Assembly (NCBI GenBank): GCA_029582155.1
Contig: CM055901.1
Coordinates: forward strand, 25,577,657 to 25,641,656
DNA length: 64,000 bases
Direction of reading: 5' to 3'
Source of the DNA: Panopea generosa
Taxonomy: Eukaryota; Mollusca; Bivalvia; Adapedonta; Hiatellidae
The first letter of the stretch is position 1, and every line of letters begins with the position of its first letter. Of the stretch, positions 1 to 11,107 are shown piece by piece. The notes below the pieces were generated by a model. The model saw nothing but the letters and a program-made list of their open reading frames with translations. It ran no database searches and was not told the DNA's origin. A program made the translations under genes and the position numbers.

Positions 1-416
1 GTGTGGTGGGAGCAGATAACTGGTTAAATATATTTATTTGTAAATTAATGTACTTATTTTATCATACATAATAATGAATTATAAAGAATGACTCAAACCT
101 CGGTGTATTTTATTACCAGAGGTGTTACTTTAAGCAACATTTATTGTGTTAGTTTTTTATATAAATAGTCGAAACGATTTGGAAATAAGCCTAATAAAAC
201 TTAATAAATTACTGTCCATTGCGATCTACCAATATGGTTTGACTAATATGTACATGCATTTATTTAATGAAATAAACAAAAAAAATGTTGAGAAAACAAG
301 AAGCAAGACTGGCCCTAAGTCGCCCATTTCATTTTATTTTGCATTGTAATTTTGAATGGACTAAGCTTGTGAAAAACTTATTGACGAGAAACTTAATCTT
401 ATCGAACTTTAGACCC
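1..416. other. AT-rich sequence, no gene seen
   Basis: Low-complexity AT-rich DNA with only short chance reading frames. No splice-bounded exon or repeat could be recognised. Confidence 0.5.
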
Positions 417-497
417 TTATCCATAGACCAGTTATGATATCCATAGACCAATTATGATATCCATAGACCAATTATGATATCCATAACTAATTATGAA
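417..497. repeat. 20-bp tandem repeat, about 4 copies
   Basis: Four consecutive copies of a 20-bp unit (core atccatagaccaattatg), the last one degraded. It abuts the left edge of the inverted-repeat element at 498. Confidence 0.85.
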
Positions 498-998
498 CTA
501 ATCGGGGCTTAAATTCATCAATAATTTGAGTCTGAGAATTCGACTCAGACACAAAATCTTACATTTTGTAAAACCAGGGATGGTATTCACATACCATCCT
601 TAAGGACATTCTTAGACTTGAACTTTGAAAAACACACTTGGAGACACTTTCTTTATTAGACCATGTAAGGAAACCTAATACATAGTCAAACAAAATCTCA
701 CAATTATTCTCTCTGTTATGGTAAACTAGATATTTAAGGTTGAAATTTGGTTTACTAAGCTCAAGTCTAAGAATATTCTCAAGAATGGTTGGTGAATACG
801 ACCCCGGGTAAACATACAATTATGGGTAATAAATATGACCCTGCAAAATTTTCTGTTAAATAAACATTAAAACTGATTGTTTCTACAATTAAATATAGTA
901 ATTTGCTTGTTTAATAGATGTTATTTGAATCTGAAATATTTAGTCTGAGTGTAAATCTCAGGCTCAAAATATTGATGAATTTAGGTCCTGGCTAGTCG
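498..998. mobile_element. MITE-like element with ~45-bp terminal inverted repeats (outer)
   Basis: The left end (about 500-550, containing aaattcatcaataa) and the right end (about 925-995, containing attgatgaattta) are imperfect reverse complements over about 45-60 bp. That gives a foldback/MITE of about 500 bp with no coding capacity. A second inverted-repeat element (574-808) lies inside it. No target-site duplication could be assigned with confidence. Confidence 0.65.
574..808. mobile_element. MITE-like element nested in the 498-998 element
   Basis: The left arm 574-630 and right arm about 745-808 are reverse complements over about 50 bp (shared core attcttagacttga). The element is about 235 bp and non-coding. 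The small minus-strand reading frame across it is a by-product. Confidence 0.65.
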
Positions 999-1147
999 GT
1001 TCTTTAGAAGAAGACTTAAAAAACACTGTTATCCTTTTTAGGGCACCTGCTTGGGTCTTATGAATAGTATATCCCCTTTAGAAGATACAATCTGAAGTGT
1101 TATGATTAAACAATGCCACAGATATCAACATTATTAAAAAAATAATT

Positions 1148-3035
1148 CGACACTTTCATTCGAAGAATGGTTGATTATCACGACATCGGGATATGTTTAT
1201 GAGTGAACAGACACTATCATTCGACATATGGTTGATTGACACGACATCGGGATATCTTTATCAGTGAATAGGCACTATCGTTCGACATATTGTTGATTGA
1301 CATGACATCGGGGTATGTTTATCAGTGAACAAACACTATCATTCGTCATTTGGTTGATTATCACGACATCGGAATATGTTTATCAATGAACAGACACTAT
1401 CATTCGACATATGGTTGATTATCACGACATCGAGACACGTTTATCAGTGAACTGACACTATTATTCGACATATGGTTGATAATTAGGACAATTGGGATAA
1501 GTTTATCAGTGAACAGACACTATCGTTCGACATATGGTTGATTATCACGACATCGGGATATGTTTATCAGTGAAGAGACACTATCATTCGACATATGGTT
1601 GATTATCACGACATCAGGATATGTTTATCAGTGAAGAGACACTATCGTTCGACATATGGTTGATTATCACGACATCGGGATATGTTTATCAGTGAAGAGA
1701 CACTATCGTTAGACATATGGTTGATTGGCATGACATCGGGATATGTTTATCAGTGAAGAGACACTATCGTTCGACATATGGTTGATTATCACGACATCGG
1801 GGTATATTTATCAGTGAAGAGACACTATCGTTCGACATATGGTTGATTATCACGACATCGGGATATGTTTATCAGTGAAGAGACACTATCGTTCGACATA
1901 TGGTTGATTATCACGACATCGGGATGTGTTTATCAGTGAAAAGACACTATCGTTCGACATATGGTTGATTATCGCGACAACAGGATGTGTTTATCAGTGA
2001 AGAGACACTATCGTTCGACATATGGTTGATTATCACGACATCGGGATATGTTTATCAGTGAAGAGACACTATCGTTTGACATATGGTTGATTATCACGAC
2101 ATCGGGATATGTTTATCAGTGAAGAGACACTATCGTTCGACATATGGTTGATTATCACGTAATCGGGATATGGTTATCAGTGAACAGACACTATCGTTCT
2201 ACATATGGTTGATTATCACGACATCGGGATGTGTTTATCTGTGAAGAGACACTTTCATTCGACATATAGTTGATTATCGCGACAACGGGATGTGTTTATC
2301 AGTAAAGAGACACTATACACTATCGTTCGACATATGATTGATTGGCATGACATCGGGATATGTTTATCAGTGAAGAGACACTATCGTTCGACATATGGTT
2401 GATTATCACGACATCGGGATATGTTTATCAGTGAAGAGACACTATCGTTAGACATATGGTTGATTATCATGTTATCGGGGTATGTTTATCAGTGAAGATA
2501 CACTATCGTATGACATATGGTTGATTATCGCGACATCGAGACACGTTTATCAGTGAAATGACACTATTATTCGACATATGGTTGATTGGCATGACATCGG
2601 GGTATGTTTATCAGTGAACAAACGCTATCATTCGTCATTTGGTTGATTATCACGACATCGGAATATGTTTATCAGTGAACAGACACTATCATTTGACATT
2701 TTGTTGATTATCACGACATCTGGATATGTTTATCAGTGAAGAGACAGTATCATTCGACATATGGTTGATTATCGCGACATCGGGGTATGGTAATCAGCGA
2801 AAAGACAATATCATTCGACATATAATGTGTCACATATATATGGTGATTTTGTCATTTCAGTGTATATCATTTCATCAAAATGTGATATTTTCGTCTCTGA
2901 GAATTCACTGACATTTGAGGAGTTATTGTGGCAGAGTTTTCATCTATCTCTTTGGAGACACTGATATTCGACATACGCGGGGTTATCACGACAGACAGAC
3001 TTTTTTGTCACTGAGAAGACACAAACATTCTGTTG
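1148..3035. repeat. 61-bp tandem array (~30 copies)
   Basis: A 61-bp unit containing ttcgacatatggttgatt and gtttatcagtgaagag is repeated head to tail. The period was measured directly, for example between 1860 and 1921. Copies are nearly identical in the middle (1500-2450) and decay toward both edges. The last degraded copies at about 2900-3035 run to within 30 bp of the GPCR stop codon, so the receptor's 3' untranslated region probably includes part of the array. Confidence 0.95.
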
Positions 3036-3061
3036 TTCGTGTCCGCGCTCTCATTCTCAGG

Positions 3062-4312
3062 TTACAGACGACAATCAGACCCTTCATAACCACTAGACGA
3101 CTCAATCTTATGAATGTCGTCGAATTTCTTCCCGCCAGCACTACAGTCATCAGTGTCCGTCTTTCTCGTCTTGTTGGAGGCAGTAGACGTAACACTGGGT
3201 GACAACACGGTTTTACGGGTGCAACTACAGAAAAGCTCGACGTATTTCCGGTAGAAGTTCCGATTGAGAACCATGTAGATGATGAAATTAATGGAAGAGT
3301 TAACCATTTCAAATAGAAGAGAAAAATCGCTTAGAGCTAAAAACATGTTGTGGTATTTTCCGAAAAAGCTGAATCCTTCAATTGTTGTTGACGCCAGAAG
3401 AAGAACGTCGCCAGGAATGAGGCATATGAGAAAAAACACGGCAATAGATAGCAGAACTCGGGTTATTTTTTTCTGCTCTTCGTTGCGTTTAGAATTAGCT
3501 TGTGAAGCGCTTCTCTGAATTGATCGACTACGCTTTAAAAGTATAATAATTGCAATGTTCAAGAAAAGCACGACCAATACCGGAATGTGACGAAAAACTA
3601 TAGGTAAAATATACTCGTTATAAACTTTTAGCGAGTGTACGTTATCTAACGCGAATTTCGTCTGGGATATGTATGGGCGTGGTCCGTAGTACGTATAAGT
3701 GTACTGTGCCGGAAGTGGTGCAAGACCACAAAATACTATGATGACGCAAGCAATTATAACAATAGTCATTCTGGTCTTGGTAACAATGCTGCGGACCTTC
3801 AGCGGAAGAGCTACGGCGATGAAACGCTCTGCCGAAATAACGACGACGAGTAACGTGGATACGCGACTGAATGAGGTCTTTAAGTAAAACATATACGAAA
3901 ACGTTTTGGCATTAAATGTGTCCGCCATCAAAGGATCGAACACCTTGATAATGCCAGTAGATTTCCGAACCATGTTTGTTAGGAGAAATAAAGTGTCGGA
4001 CAAAGCGAGTGCAATCAATACGTAAGAAGTCGGTGATTCGCGTAATTTCTTCTGAAGCATGACGATGAGACTAAGAAGATTGCCAAGAACACCAAACACC
4101 GTCAAGGTGGGAAATATGATGCATTGCAGAACGAATAAAATCTCGTCCGAAAGTTCTTTCGACATGAGATTTGATGGGTTGTTCCATGGGAGGTTGGCAA
4201 CTGCACGTACGTTGTTTTCAGTGGTGACATTAGATGCAATATCTTCTGTCATGTTAACCAAAGCTGTACTGTTTGTAATAGCAAACAAAATACTTTGATT
4301 GTCGATCTCCAT
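3062..4312 (-). CDS. Class A (rhodopsin-family) GPCR, FMRFamide/peptide-receptor-like
   Basis: A 416-aa single-exon receptor for an extracellular ligand, probably a neuropeptide, signalling through G proteins at the plasma membrane. Seen directly: N-glycosylation sequons at N5, N14, N20 and N28. Seven hydrophobic segments lie at about 57-85 (N78 of the TM1 GN motif), 97-117 (D106 in LALSD), 138-166, 182-204, 234-259, 283-308 (CLIP, P300) and 322-350. E-R-F at 162-164 replaces DRY, and N-F-I-I-Y at 342-346 replaces NPxxY. A basic, Ser/Thr-rich tail follows. The ATG is supported by an in-frame TAA four codons upstream. The NFxIY pattern and the RHIPV motif entering TM5 recall FMRFamide-type and lophotrochozoan orphan receptors; the ligand is inference. 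No cysteine is visible at the TM3 position or in ECL2 (205-233), which is unusual. Single-exon structure is common for expanded invertebrate GPCRs. Confidence 0.92.
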   Translation of the reverse strand: MEIDNQSILFAITNSTALVNMTEDIASNVTTENNVRAVANLPWNNPSNLMSKELSDEILFVLQCIIFPTLTVFGVLGNLLSLIVMLQKKLRESPTSYVLIALALSDTLFLLTNMVRKSTGIIKVFDPLMADTFNAKTFSYMFYLKTSFSRVSTLLVVVISAERFIAVALPLKVRSIVTKTRMTIVIIACVIIVFCGLAPLPAQYTYTYYGPRPYISQTKFALDNVHSLKVYNEYILPIVFRHIPVLVVLFLNIAIIILLKRSRSIQRSASQANSKRNEEQKKITRVLLSIAVFFLICLIPGDVLLLASTTIEGFSFFGKYHNMFLALSDFSLLFEMVNSSINFIIYMVLNRNFYRKYVELFCSCTRKTVLSPSVTSTASNKTRKTDTDDCSAGGKKFDDIHKIESSSGYEGSDCRL

Positions 4313-4480
4313 GACGCAGGCTTATCAGGCTACAGAGTAGTTATGAAATTCGTCCTGTAAAAAAAGTTGGAAAAAATTACATTGTGTACAAAAGTTATGA
4401 AATCAATGTTGTACAAAGTGCATGGAAAAAAATAGAATGGACTCTTCTTGACTCAGATGCAATTTCAGGGGGTAATCTGG
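4313..4480. other. 5' flank of the GPCR gene
   Basis: Non-coding sequence immediately upstream of the receptor start on the minus strand. It presumably contains the 5' untranslated region. No clear TATA box or upstream splice acceptor could be assigned. Confidence 0.3.
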
Positions 4481-4483
4481 ACC

Positions 4484-4905
4484 TACAGATGAAGAGGGTA
4501 GAAATAAAACGTTATTTCTCTTTTCTTCTTTTTTCAGGGCTTTGTATTTCAGTGATTTTTTTTTTTACCATGTGTCAGTATTTTGGAAATCACCACTGAA
4601 AATTTGATGCTGATACTAGATTTCTGGGTGATTCTATGTCATTTCAGGAGTGTTGGTTCTAACTGTATCGTGGGCGAATAGTTGACATATTATTACTCTG
4701 GAAATTGATAGATATCACAAAAGCATTGATTTTTTATAAAAACTTGGTCAATGTATGTTTTTCCCCTTTGTTATTGCATATCTTGAACCAGTGATGAATT
4801 TGAGCCCAGACGCATGCTGCAGATTTGTATTCGCTGTATTATGGATATAACTGTTACAACGGAGCCCTATGGAAAATGTAATAGTGGTGTGAGACGTTTA
4901 TGTTG
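4484..4905. mobile_element. Dispersed element, inverted homologue of 15020-15473
   Basis: Reading 4484-4900 on the plus strand gives a diverged copy of the reverse complement of about 15030-15450. Shared landmarks are agatgaag...ggtagaaataaaac, the ccactgaaaatttgatgc block, gttgacatattattactctgg and cggagccctatgg. The right-hand end of this copy grades directly into the 49-bp tandem array. Confidence 0.75.
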
Positions 4906-5290
4906 CAACGGAGCCCTATGGGAAATGTGATAGTGGTGTAAGACGTTTATGTTGCAACGGGGTCCTATGGGAAATGTAATAGTGGCGTTAGACGTTTATG
5001 TTACAACGGAGCCCTATGGGAAATGTAATAGTGGTGTAAGACGTTTATGTTGCAACGGAGCCCTATGGGAAATGTAATAGTGGTGTAAGACGTTTATGTT
5101 GCAACGGAGCCCTATGGGAAATGTAATAGTGGTGTGAGACGTTTATGTTGCAACAGGGTCCTATGGGAAATGTAATAGTGGCGTTAGACGTTTATGTTGC
5201 AACGGTGCCCTATGGGAAATGTAATAGTGGTGTAAGACGTTTATGTTGCAACGGTGCCCTATGAGAAATGTAATCGTGGTTTCAGACGTC
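4856..5290. repeat. 49-bp tandem array, ~9 copies, derived from a transposon end
   Basis: The unit contains gcaacggagccctatggg, aaatgtaatagtggtgt and agacgtttatgtt. The period is 49 bp (for example 5052 to 5101). The same sequence occurs once, inverted, at the left end of the element at 15020-15473, so the array looks like local amplification of a transposon terminus. Confidence 0.9.
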
Positions 5291-5305
5291 TATGAGATTT
5301 ACGTG

Positions 5306-5750
5306 TAGTCTTGATCATATGCGACGCTTGCTTTTCTAAAAGGCAAAAGTCTTGACAAGTTGTGCAGAAGAAACGTTTGGATCTGGAAGTTAGTCTTGAT
5401 CATAGGCGACGATTGCTTTTCTTAAAGACAAAGATCTAATTGGCTGTAACAAATACACTTCTGCAAGGGTTATGATATAATAAAATTTAATATTAAAACA
5501 TATCTATTGGATGGAAACCATGGCAGTTATCTTGTACAAGATATTTGTCATAGGAAATATCTAATAATATAAAAATAATGAATATAGAAATAAACATACA
5601 ACCGATACTCCTTTGAAATACTATGGCAATCTCCGAGGTAGTCCGAAACGTTATTTGATTTTCGCTAAATAAAAAATAATTTTATTCTCGGGCGAACTTG
5701 TCAAGACGTTTGTCTTTTAGAAAAGCAAGCGTCGCATATGATCAAGACTA
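5306..5750. mobile_element. Foldback/MITE with 55-bp inverted ends
   Basis: The left end 5306-5362 and right end 5695-5750 are reverse complements over about 55 bp (core gcgacgcttgcttttctaaa). A third diverged copy, in direct orientation to the left end, lies at about 5388-5437. The element is non-coding and about 445 bp. A relative of the same terminus forms the hairpin at 34451-34518. Confidence 0.8.
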
Positions 5751-5929
5751 ATTCAAGTGTAGTATATGCATCAGAAGCATTCGTGAAACTTCAAACTGCC
5801 ACCATTAGACGCAGCGTCCAATGTTTACATTCTGTCAGTTTATCAATCTGGAGCCTGCGGTCTGAAGTCCCCGACAACGAACAAGGTTTATATTTTTTTT
5901 TTAATATCCGATATTGCGCAGAATGACAT

Positions 5930-6095
5930 TAGTCATAGTATTTGAATGTATTTAAATGTATTTGAATGTATTGTATAGTTACTAAAATTCCAAATCACGT
6001 GTAAATGATGTGCTATTATATTGTACATATGTAATGTGTGTGGGCCGGAGGCCTGAGTCACTAATAAAGAATAAAGAATGAATAAAGAACATTTG
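5930..6095 (+). mobile_element. Probable 3' end of a non-LTR retrotransposon
   Basis: A tgtacatatgtaatgtg block is followed by gggccggaggcctgagtc and a microsatellite-like (aataaag/aatg) tail. This style of 3' terminus is seen in truncated LINEs. No reverse transcriptase code is present, so this is a 5'-truncated relic at most. Confidence 0.4.
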
Positions 6096-6409
6096 TTTAC
6101 CGGGATCGGTGTTTCATCAGTTCTGACACAACGTTATTTATTAAAATCGGATTTTATACCTGGAACCGGTCAAATAACCGGATTCATTTAAATTCTCGTT
6201 TTATGGAATAATACATCTAAAGAACACCGGGTAGGAAATGGCAACCATGTTAATTAAATATTAATATATCAAATAGATACGGTATCCTCTACAGTAAAGA
6301 ACTATAATAAAACATAATAAAAACATTTATAGATTTGTTTTCCCTTACTATTCCAACAATATTTGATTTGTTAAACCCAACATATTGAACGGAACCCCAA
6401 TTAGTCATG

Positions 6410-6713
6410 TACGAGGGGCATTCAGTATATTCTATAACTTTTCTCCGGATATTAAATATTTTCACAGGAACGGAATTTTTTTTCAGGCCAACTCTTTTTA
6501 GCATGGGAAATAGGAAAAAGTCCCCAAGGCTTAAGTCAGGGGAATAATGATTGTGTATAATTCAATAATGAATATCTCAATTATAATCGGATTAAATGAG
6601 GAATTCGCAGGTGTATTGAATAAATATCCCCAAACAATTGCACGAGTTTTTCTTACGCAGCATTGTTTCTACGGAAGGCCATTAGTGACAGAATTTATTG
6701 AATATCCCTCGTA
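6410..6713 (-). mobile_element. Internally deleted mariner-type element with transposase C-terminal remnant
   Basis: The two ends begin TACGAGGGGCATTCAG (plus strand, from 6410) and TACGAGGGATATTCAA (minus strand, from 6713). These are inverted repeats of about 25 bp including the TA target dinucleotide. On the minus strand at about 6560-6480 the reading frame gives HYSPDLSLGDFFLFPML, a close match to the YSPDLAPCDFFLFP motif that carries the last catalytic Asp of DD34D mariner transposases. Most of the transposase is absent, so the element is non-autonomous. Confidence 0.75.
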
Positions 6714-7865
6714 TTCAACAGACCCTGTAACTGAACACAGGGCTGACGTCACAATATATATGTAATGATTTTAATTAGAAAAAAAACAAATATGTATAAT
6801 AAATATCAATAAAAGAGCACTTTGAAAATACAAAAATATCAGTTGAAATAAATGCTTAGATAATTTTGCTACATAAAACATAATTATGTGGTATCTCGGT
6901 GTATCAAGCAATACCCCACAAATACAGCTTCAAAACTCAAATTACCCATCCCTTTGGCTCAATCATCAGATGTATTCATTTCGTCAGAGCATTTAGAGTT
7001 TATGACAATATTTCTGGATTTGTTACAGCCAGAAGGCTGGATTAATGAGGAAATAATACACCTTTGTTTGAATAAGTATGTATTGTGAACTTATTTGAAA
7101 AACAGTTGAGATTCGTAGCGCACTTTCACCTAATAAAGTAATTATAGAAGTACTGTTTTGCGCGACAATTATCTGCACACAATGCATCGAACATCAGTAC
7201 ATTCAGTGCGGCTTTTATTTTTAAGAAAAAAAATTGTTATTACAATGATTTTAATTATGTTATTTATTCGAAAATATAAATTGTCGAAATTTTCCCATTT
7301 ATACGGAGTTTTATTCGATGAAATGACACTTTAATTTGACAGGAAAAGAAACAGCATGTATATGGTATTGAAATGTGTTAAATAATTGTGACTAAATATG
7401 TGCCATGTGTTTGAGACAAAATGAAATTGTGGCAGCTATGCAAGATTCATAAAATGTATGGGGAACAACCCAACGTTCTGTACAACTTTTGTTTATCAAG
7501 ATAATCTACTATATTTCCCCTAACATTCTCTACGCGTGAACATTCTACATTCAAACACCGACGATTTCTACACTGTACTTTTCTATTCCATTTTTTAAAT
7601 ATATTTTTTTAATTTTGATATACCTATTGCGATAACAAAGGTTGTTAACTTAATTTATTTTAATTTAATCTTTGTCCCTCGTATACAACAAAGAACCGGA
7701 CGCTCAATGGTTTGGTAATTATGTATATATCGGATATGGTTTCTTATAATTCTAACAGTAGAATGGCAAATAATTAGCATGTACTAAACGTGAGCGGTCA
7801 ATAGTATGTGCTTTTCAAATATTGGAAGAGATTATTGAGACAAATGTGAGCAATATGATTCCTAG
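6714..7865. other. AT-rich intergenic sequence, no gene seen
   Basis: Only short chance frames, homopolymers and TATA-like strings are present. No splice-bounded exon or recognisable repeat was found. Confidence 0.4.
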
Positions 7866-8296
7866 GTCTCACTACACAGTTGAATTTGGTTCTTTCATCT
7901 TTATAAAATAAGGTCTACGATTTCCATTGTAAAAAACAATTCCACATTTTTTTAAAAGTATCTTTTATTCATAGCGGTATTATATACCCACATAAAAATG
8001 AACAATAACTGGTAGGTTGACCAGTTTTTTTTTAAGAGGGTGCAGTGACACCGTTTTTTTTAAATAAAGAAGTCCTCAAATACTCATAAATACATGCATA
8101 TGTTTAAATCCTTTAAAAGTCACTTTTTAACACCAGTGAGGTCTTATTGCAGTACATGCTATGTCAACTTTTTCTCTACTCATTTGCATCAAGAAATCAC
8201 AACCATTATGAACAATTTTGAAAATATTTCAAAACCAAATTACAAACGCCTTCTTTTTAAGTGTAAGATAAAAGGGGCGTTACTGTGTAGTGAGAC
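7866..8296. mobile_element. MITE-like element with 15-bp terminal inverted repeats
   Basis: It starts GTCTCACTACACAGT at 7866-7880 and ends with the exact reverse complement at 8282-8296. It is about 431 bp and non-coding apart from a chance 80-aa frame. A shorter relative with similar ends lies at 39102-39376. Confidence 0.7.
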
Positions 8297-8451
8297 GTAT
8301 ATGTATGAAATCATAGATGCAAGGACAGTCAGGTGATGCAGTTACTTTTCCTTGTTAAATAAATACCAAAACGTTATTATCTGGAATAAAACAAATAATA
8401 GTTTATCAAGTCAACAAGTAAGTAAGAAGTAAATATTAAAATAGTCTATAC

Positions 8452-8527
8452 CTTTCAACAGTCCAGCGTTTGTTGTCCAGTGTCTGCGAAGAATACCACC
8501 ACTCCCGCTTGGTTCGTGCTTAGCCAT
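8452..8527 (-). CDS. Possible first coding exon of an unidentified gene
   Basis: On the minus strand an ATG in good context (A at -3, G at +4) opens 25 codons, MAKHEPSGSGGILRRHWTTN and five more residues (AGLLK). The frame runs into a good donor (AAAG/GTATAG) in phase 1. The local GC content and codon use stand out from the surrounding AT-rich DNA. No following exon was found before the GPCR, so the rest could lie beyond the window or may not exist. I do not recognise the protein. Confidence 0.35.
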
Positions 8528-9939
8528 TTTTATATAACAGCTGAATGACAATTAATAACTAACTTATGGCAATATTTAACACTTATCTATCTATTAATCA
8601 CAAAGCGTGCGATAAACGCTAACTATATCGCACAATTATCCCAAATGAGATCACATACGTAAACATGAAAACAATGGCAGACGAAACACCTTTCTCTTTA
8701 TTGGTATTTTTTCACATCAGCAATATTAGTTTGTGAATGCTTAATGATGGTATTATTAATTTAGCTTTGACGTTATTGTCAATTATATTCTGTAATTTAT
8801 ATTCATTTTACTGAACGCAATAGCGTATGTGTCTTCATCATTAGCGCTTTTCTTTTAAAACAGACAATTTGGATATATGTGTGGGTGAACATTTTGCTAT
8901 CAATATTATGGTAACGCTTGTTACAATAACAATTAGCCTTTTTTTCAATAAGTTCAACTTTTGACCTCAATATCGCTCACAATACTTGTTACAATTAGCA
9001 AATGTTTACGCAATTCAACACTTTTTTTCATCCGAGTGAACTTGTCTCTAGGTGTAGACTCACCATTGATTTTTGTTCTTTATTCTATAGTAAATAATAA
9101 AAGTTTGAAGGCTTGTCATTCATAGAGAAACCCAAATGATAGAAATGAAACCTACATTTTACTGTTTGTCAACCTCTGTACTATCAAAATATGATGAGAA
9201 AAGTAGGGGTCATGTGTCATTTAAGAGACTTTTTTTTTGCTGCTCAGTGTGTACACTGGTGACAAAGTGAAAGTAAACTTCCGAAATCATGTATTCATAC
9301 CCCAATTTCCAAGCACCATTTTTTTCTAAATTCACAATTCAAACATGACAATGCTATCAAAATGTTCAAAATACATCAATAATGCTATTCAAATAAAAAC
9401 ATGAGCATTAAAATAAGGAAAATGCAATTTTAAAGAAGAAGAAATGAGGATTATTTATAACCGCCATTATGCGACTACCCCACGGAAGCACTTCCTTTTT
9501 GCAGTGGTGGTACTATGCCTCTAACAACAGTATATACGCCCATAGTTTGTATTCAAACAACACAAAAGGTAACCACGTGACGCCCTCTGAAAGGCATCTG
9601 CTCTACCTGCTGATGAAACATTTGGCTGAACAAGGCACTGCCCTATAGTCAGTCAAGCTCCAATGGCATTGGGGACAATCATTTCTATATGGAATCACCG
9701 ATACGCATTGTCTGGCCAATTATATTGTTTTTTCCTAAGCAACTGTGTAAAGTGATTACCTGTTTATAACTTGCATCTGCACAGTGTTGTTATTATTTGT
9801 AAATTTACATAAAAATGATATTCTAGTTCGGCAATTTATTTTGAATTATCGCTTACACTTGGTTTTCATGCTTCCATCGAGGTGTATGTTTGATAAACCA
9901 ATAAAGCAAAATAGAACGAGCACACTTTCCCTTAAAGAA
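8528..9939. other. AT-rich flank, no confident gene
   Basis: If the exon at 8452-8527 is real, this is its promoter side. A 59-codon frame at 9469-9648 is the only coding-like stretch and is unrecognised. The rest is AT-rich with homopolymer runs. Confidence 0.35.
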
Positions 9940-10140
9940 TAATGAATGAATGAATGAATGAATGAATGAATGAATGAATGATTTTTTTTTTTTTGAATGG
10001 GGTTTAACGCCATTTTCAACACATTTCAGGTTATATATGGCATATCCAGTTTTACTGGTGGAGGAAGACCTCAGACTGAGTCAGACTGAGTAGAACCACC
10101 GTCCTTCCGCAAGTAATGAATGAATGAATGAATGAATAGG
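9940..10140 (-). mobile_element. SINE-like repeat between two (AATG)n microsatellites
   Basis: (AATG)n tracts at about 9940-9980 and 10116-10137 flank a segment containing tggcatatccagtttta and ctcagactgagtcagactga. The same block, in the opposite orientation, occurs at 50890-51150 and 59588-59662, so this is a dispersed family. The T-rich left edge suggests the element's A-rich 3' tail lies on this side in minus orientation. Confidence 0.6.
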
Positions 10141-11030
10141 ATTTTACGCCGTACCAACACATTATAGGTTATTCGACGCCAACAGGAAGGAAGGTTCCAG
10201 GTTCACTCTACATGTATAAAAACAACGAATTAACATACATATTTAAAAAAAAAAATACACCAACAAATGAATATGCAGAATGAACCTAGAACCTTGATAC
10301 CTGCATAACTGCAGAGTTTCAGCAAATTCTATCGTATTACTTAAATTGTCTCTTTTTACGACATGTATGAGCCACAGTGATCCTATTCTTGCCATCACTC
10401 ATGGCTCCCTGGAACCACACAGGGGTTGATAATTTAACCACAATAGTGAGCATGACAAAAAATGATAAAATGAACATGACACCCATTCGGAGGATTCCTA
10501 CCCCTCTGCAGAGATGGACAGTGATTCTATTCTAAACCGGAACCACACGGGCCTTAAAGAACAAGAGCTTATAACTATTTTCCTATTGCTTCACTTTTTA
10601 AACACGATCTATCATTGGACAGACACGTACATTACCGGTTTTAAAAATTAAAGTTAGACTTACTTTAATTTCTGAGATAGAATTATTCTACAGTAACACT
10701 GTTCAGGTTGTTTGTATTGTATTTAATAGTATATTCATAGTCAAAGAAAGCTTCAAGATTTCATTATTTGTAACTTAAATATATAATGTTTCTTATTACA
10801 TACATATATTATATATACATTCAATATATTTATTTATCACGTGACACATTTTATGAATAATTCGTTAATATTTTTAAATATTTGTAACACATAAAGTAAC
10901 ATCCGTACATCTGTAGTTAATATTTCAAAAAGAGGTTTGACTTTATTATTTATAAACAATTTGCTTTTAAATAAATATATTTAAAAACTCCCTAAACCAT
11001 CCATGAAAGATAATATATATGTACGCTCAT
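10141..11030. other. AT-rich intergenic sequence, no gene seen
   Basis: No exon-like or repeated structure was recognised apart from a repeat-like start (gattttacgccgtaccaaca) that resembles sequence at 56405. Confidence 0.35.
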
Positions 11031-11034
11031 ATTC

Positions 11035-11061
11035 ACTCACTCGCTCGCTCGCTCGCTCGCT

Positions 11062-11101
<40 letters not shown>

Positions 11102-11103
11102 CA
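11035..11103. repeat. Tetranucleotide microsatellite (CTCG)n then (CACG)n
   Basis: Uninterrupted ctcg units change to cacg units, a compound microsatellite of about 68 bp. It directly precedes the 62-bp array. Confidence 0.95.
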
Positions 11104-11107
11104 TAGG

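Noticed and set aside
9469..9648. 59-codon plus-strand frame beginning MRLPHGSTSF
   Set aside because: Short, no family recognised, no splice or promoter support; within what chance gives over 64 kb on six frames.
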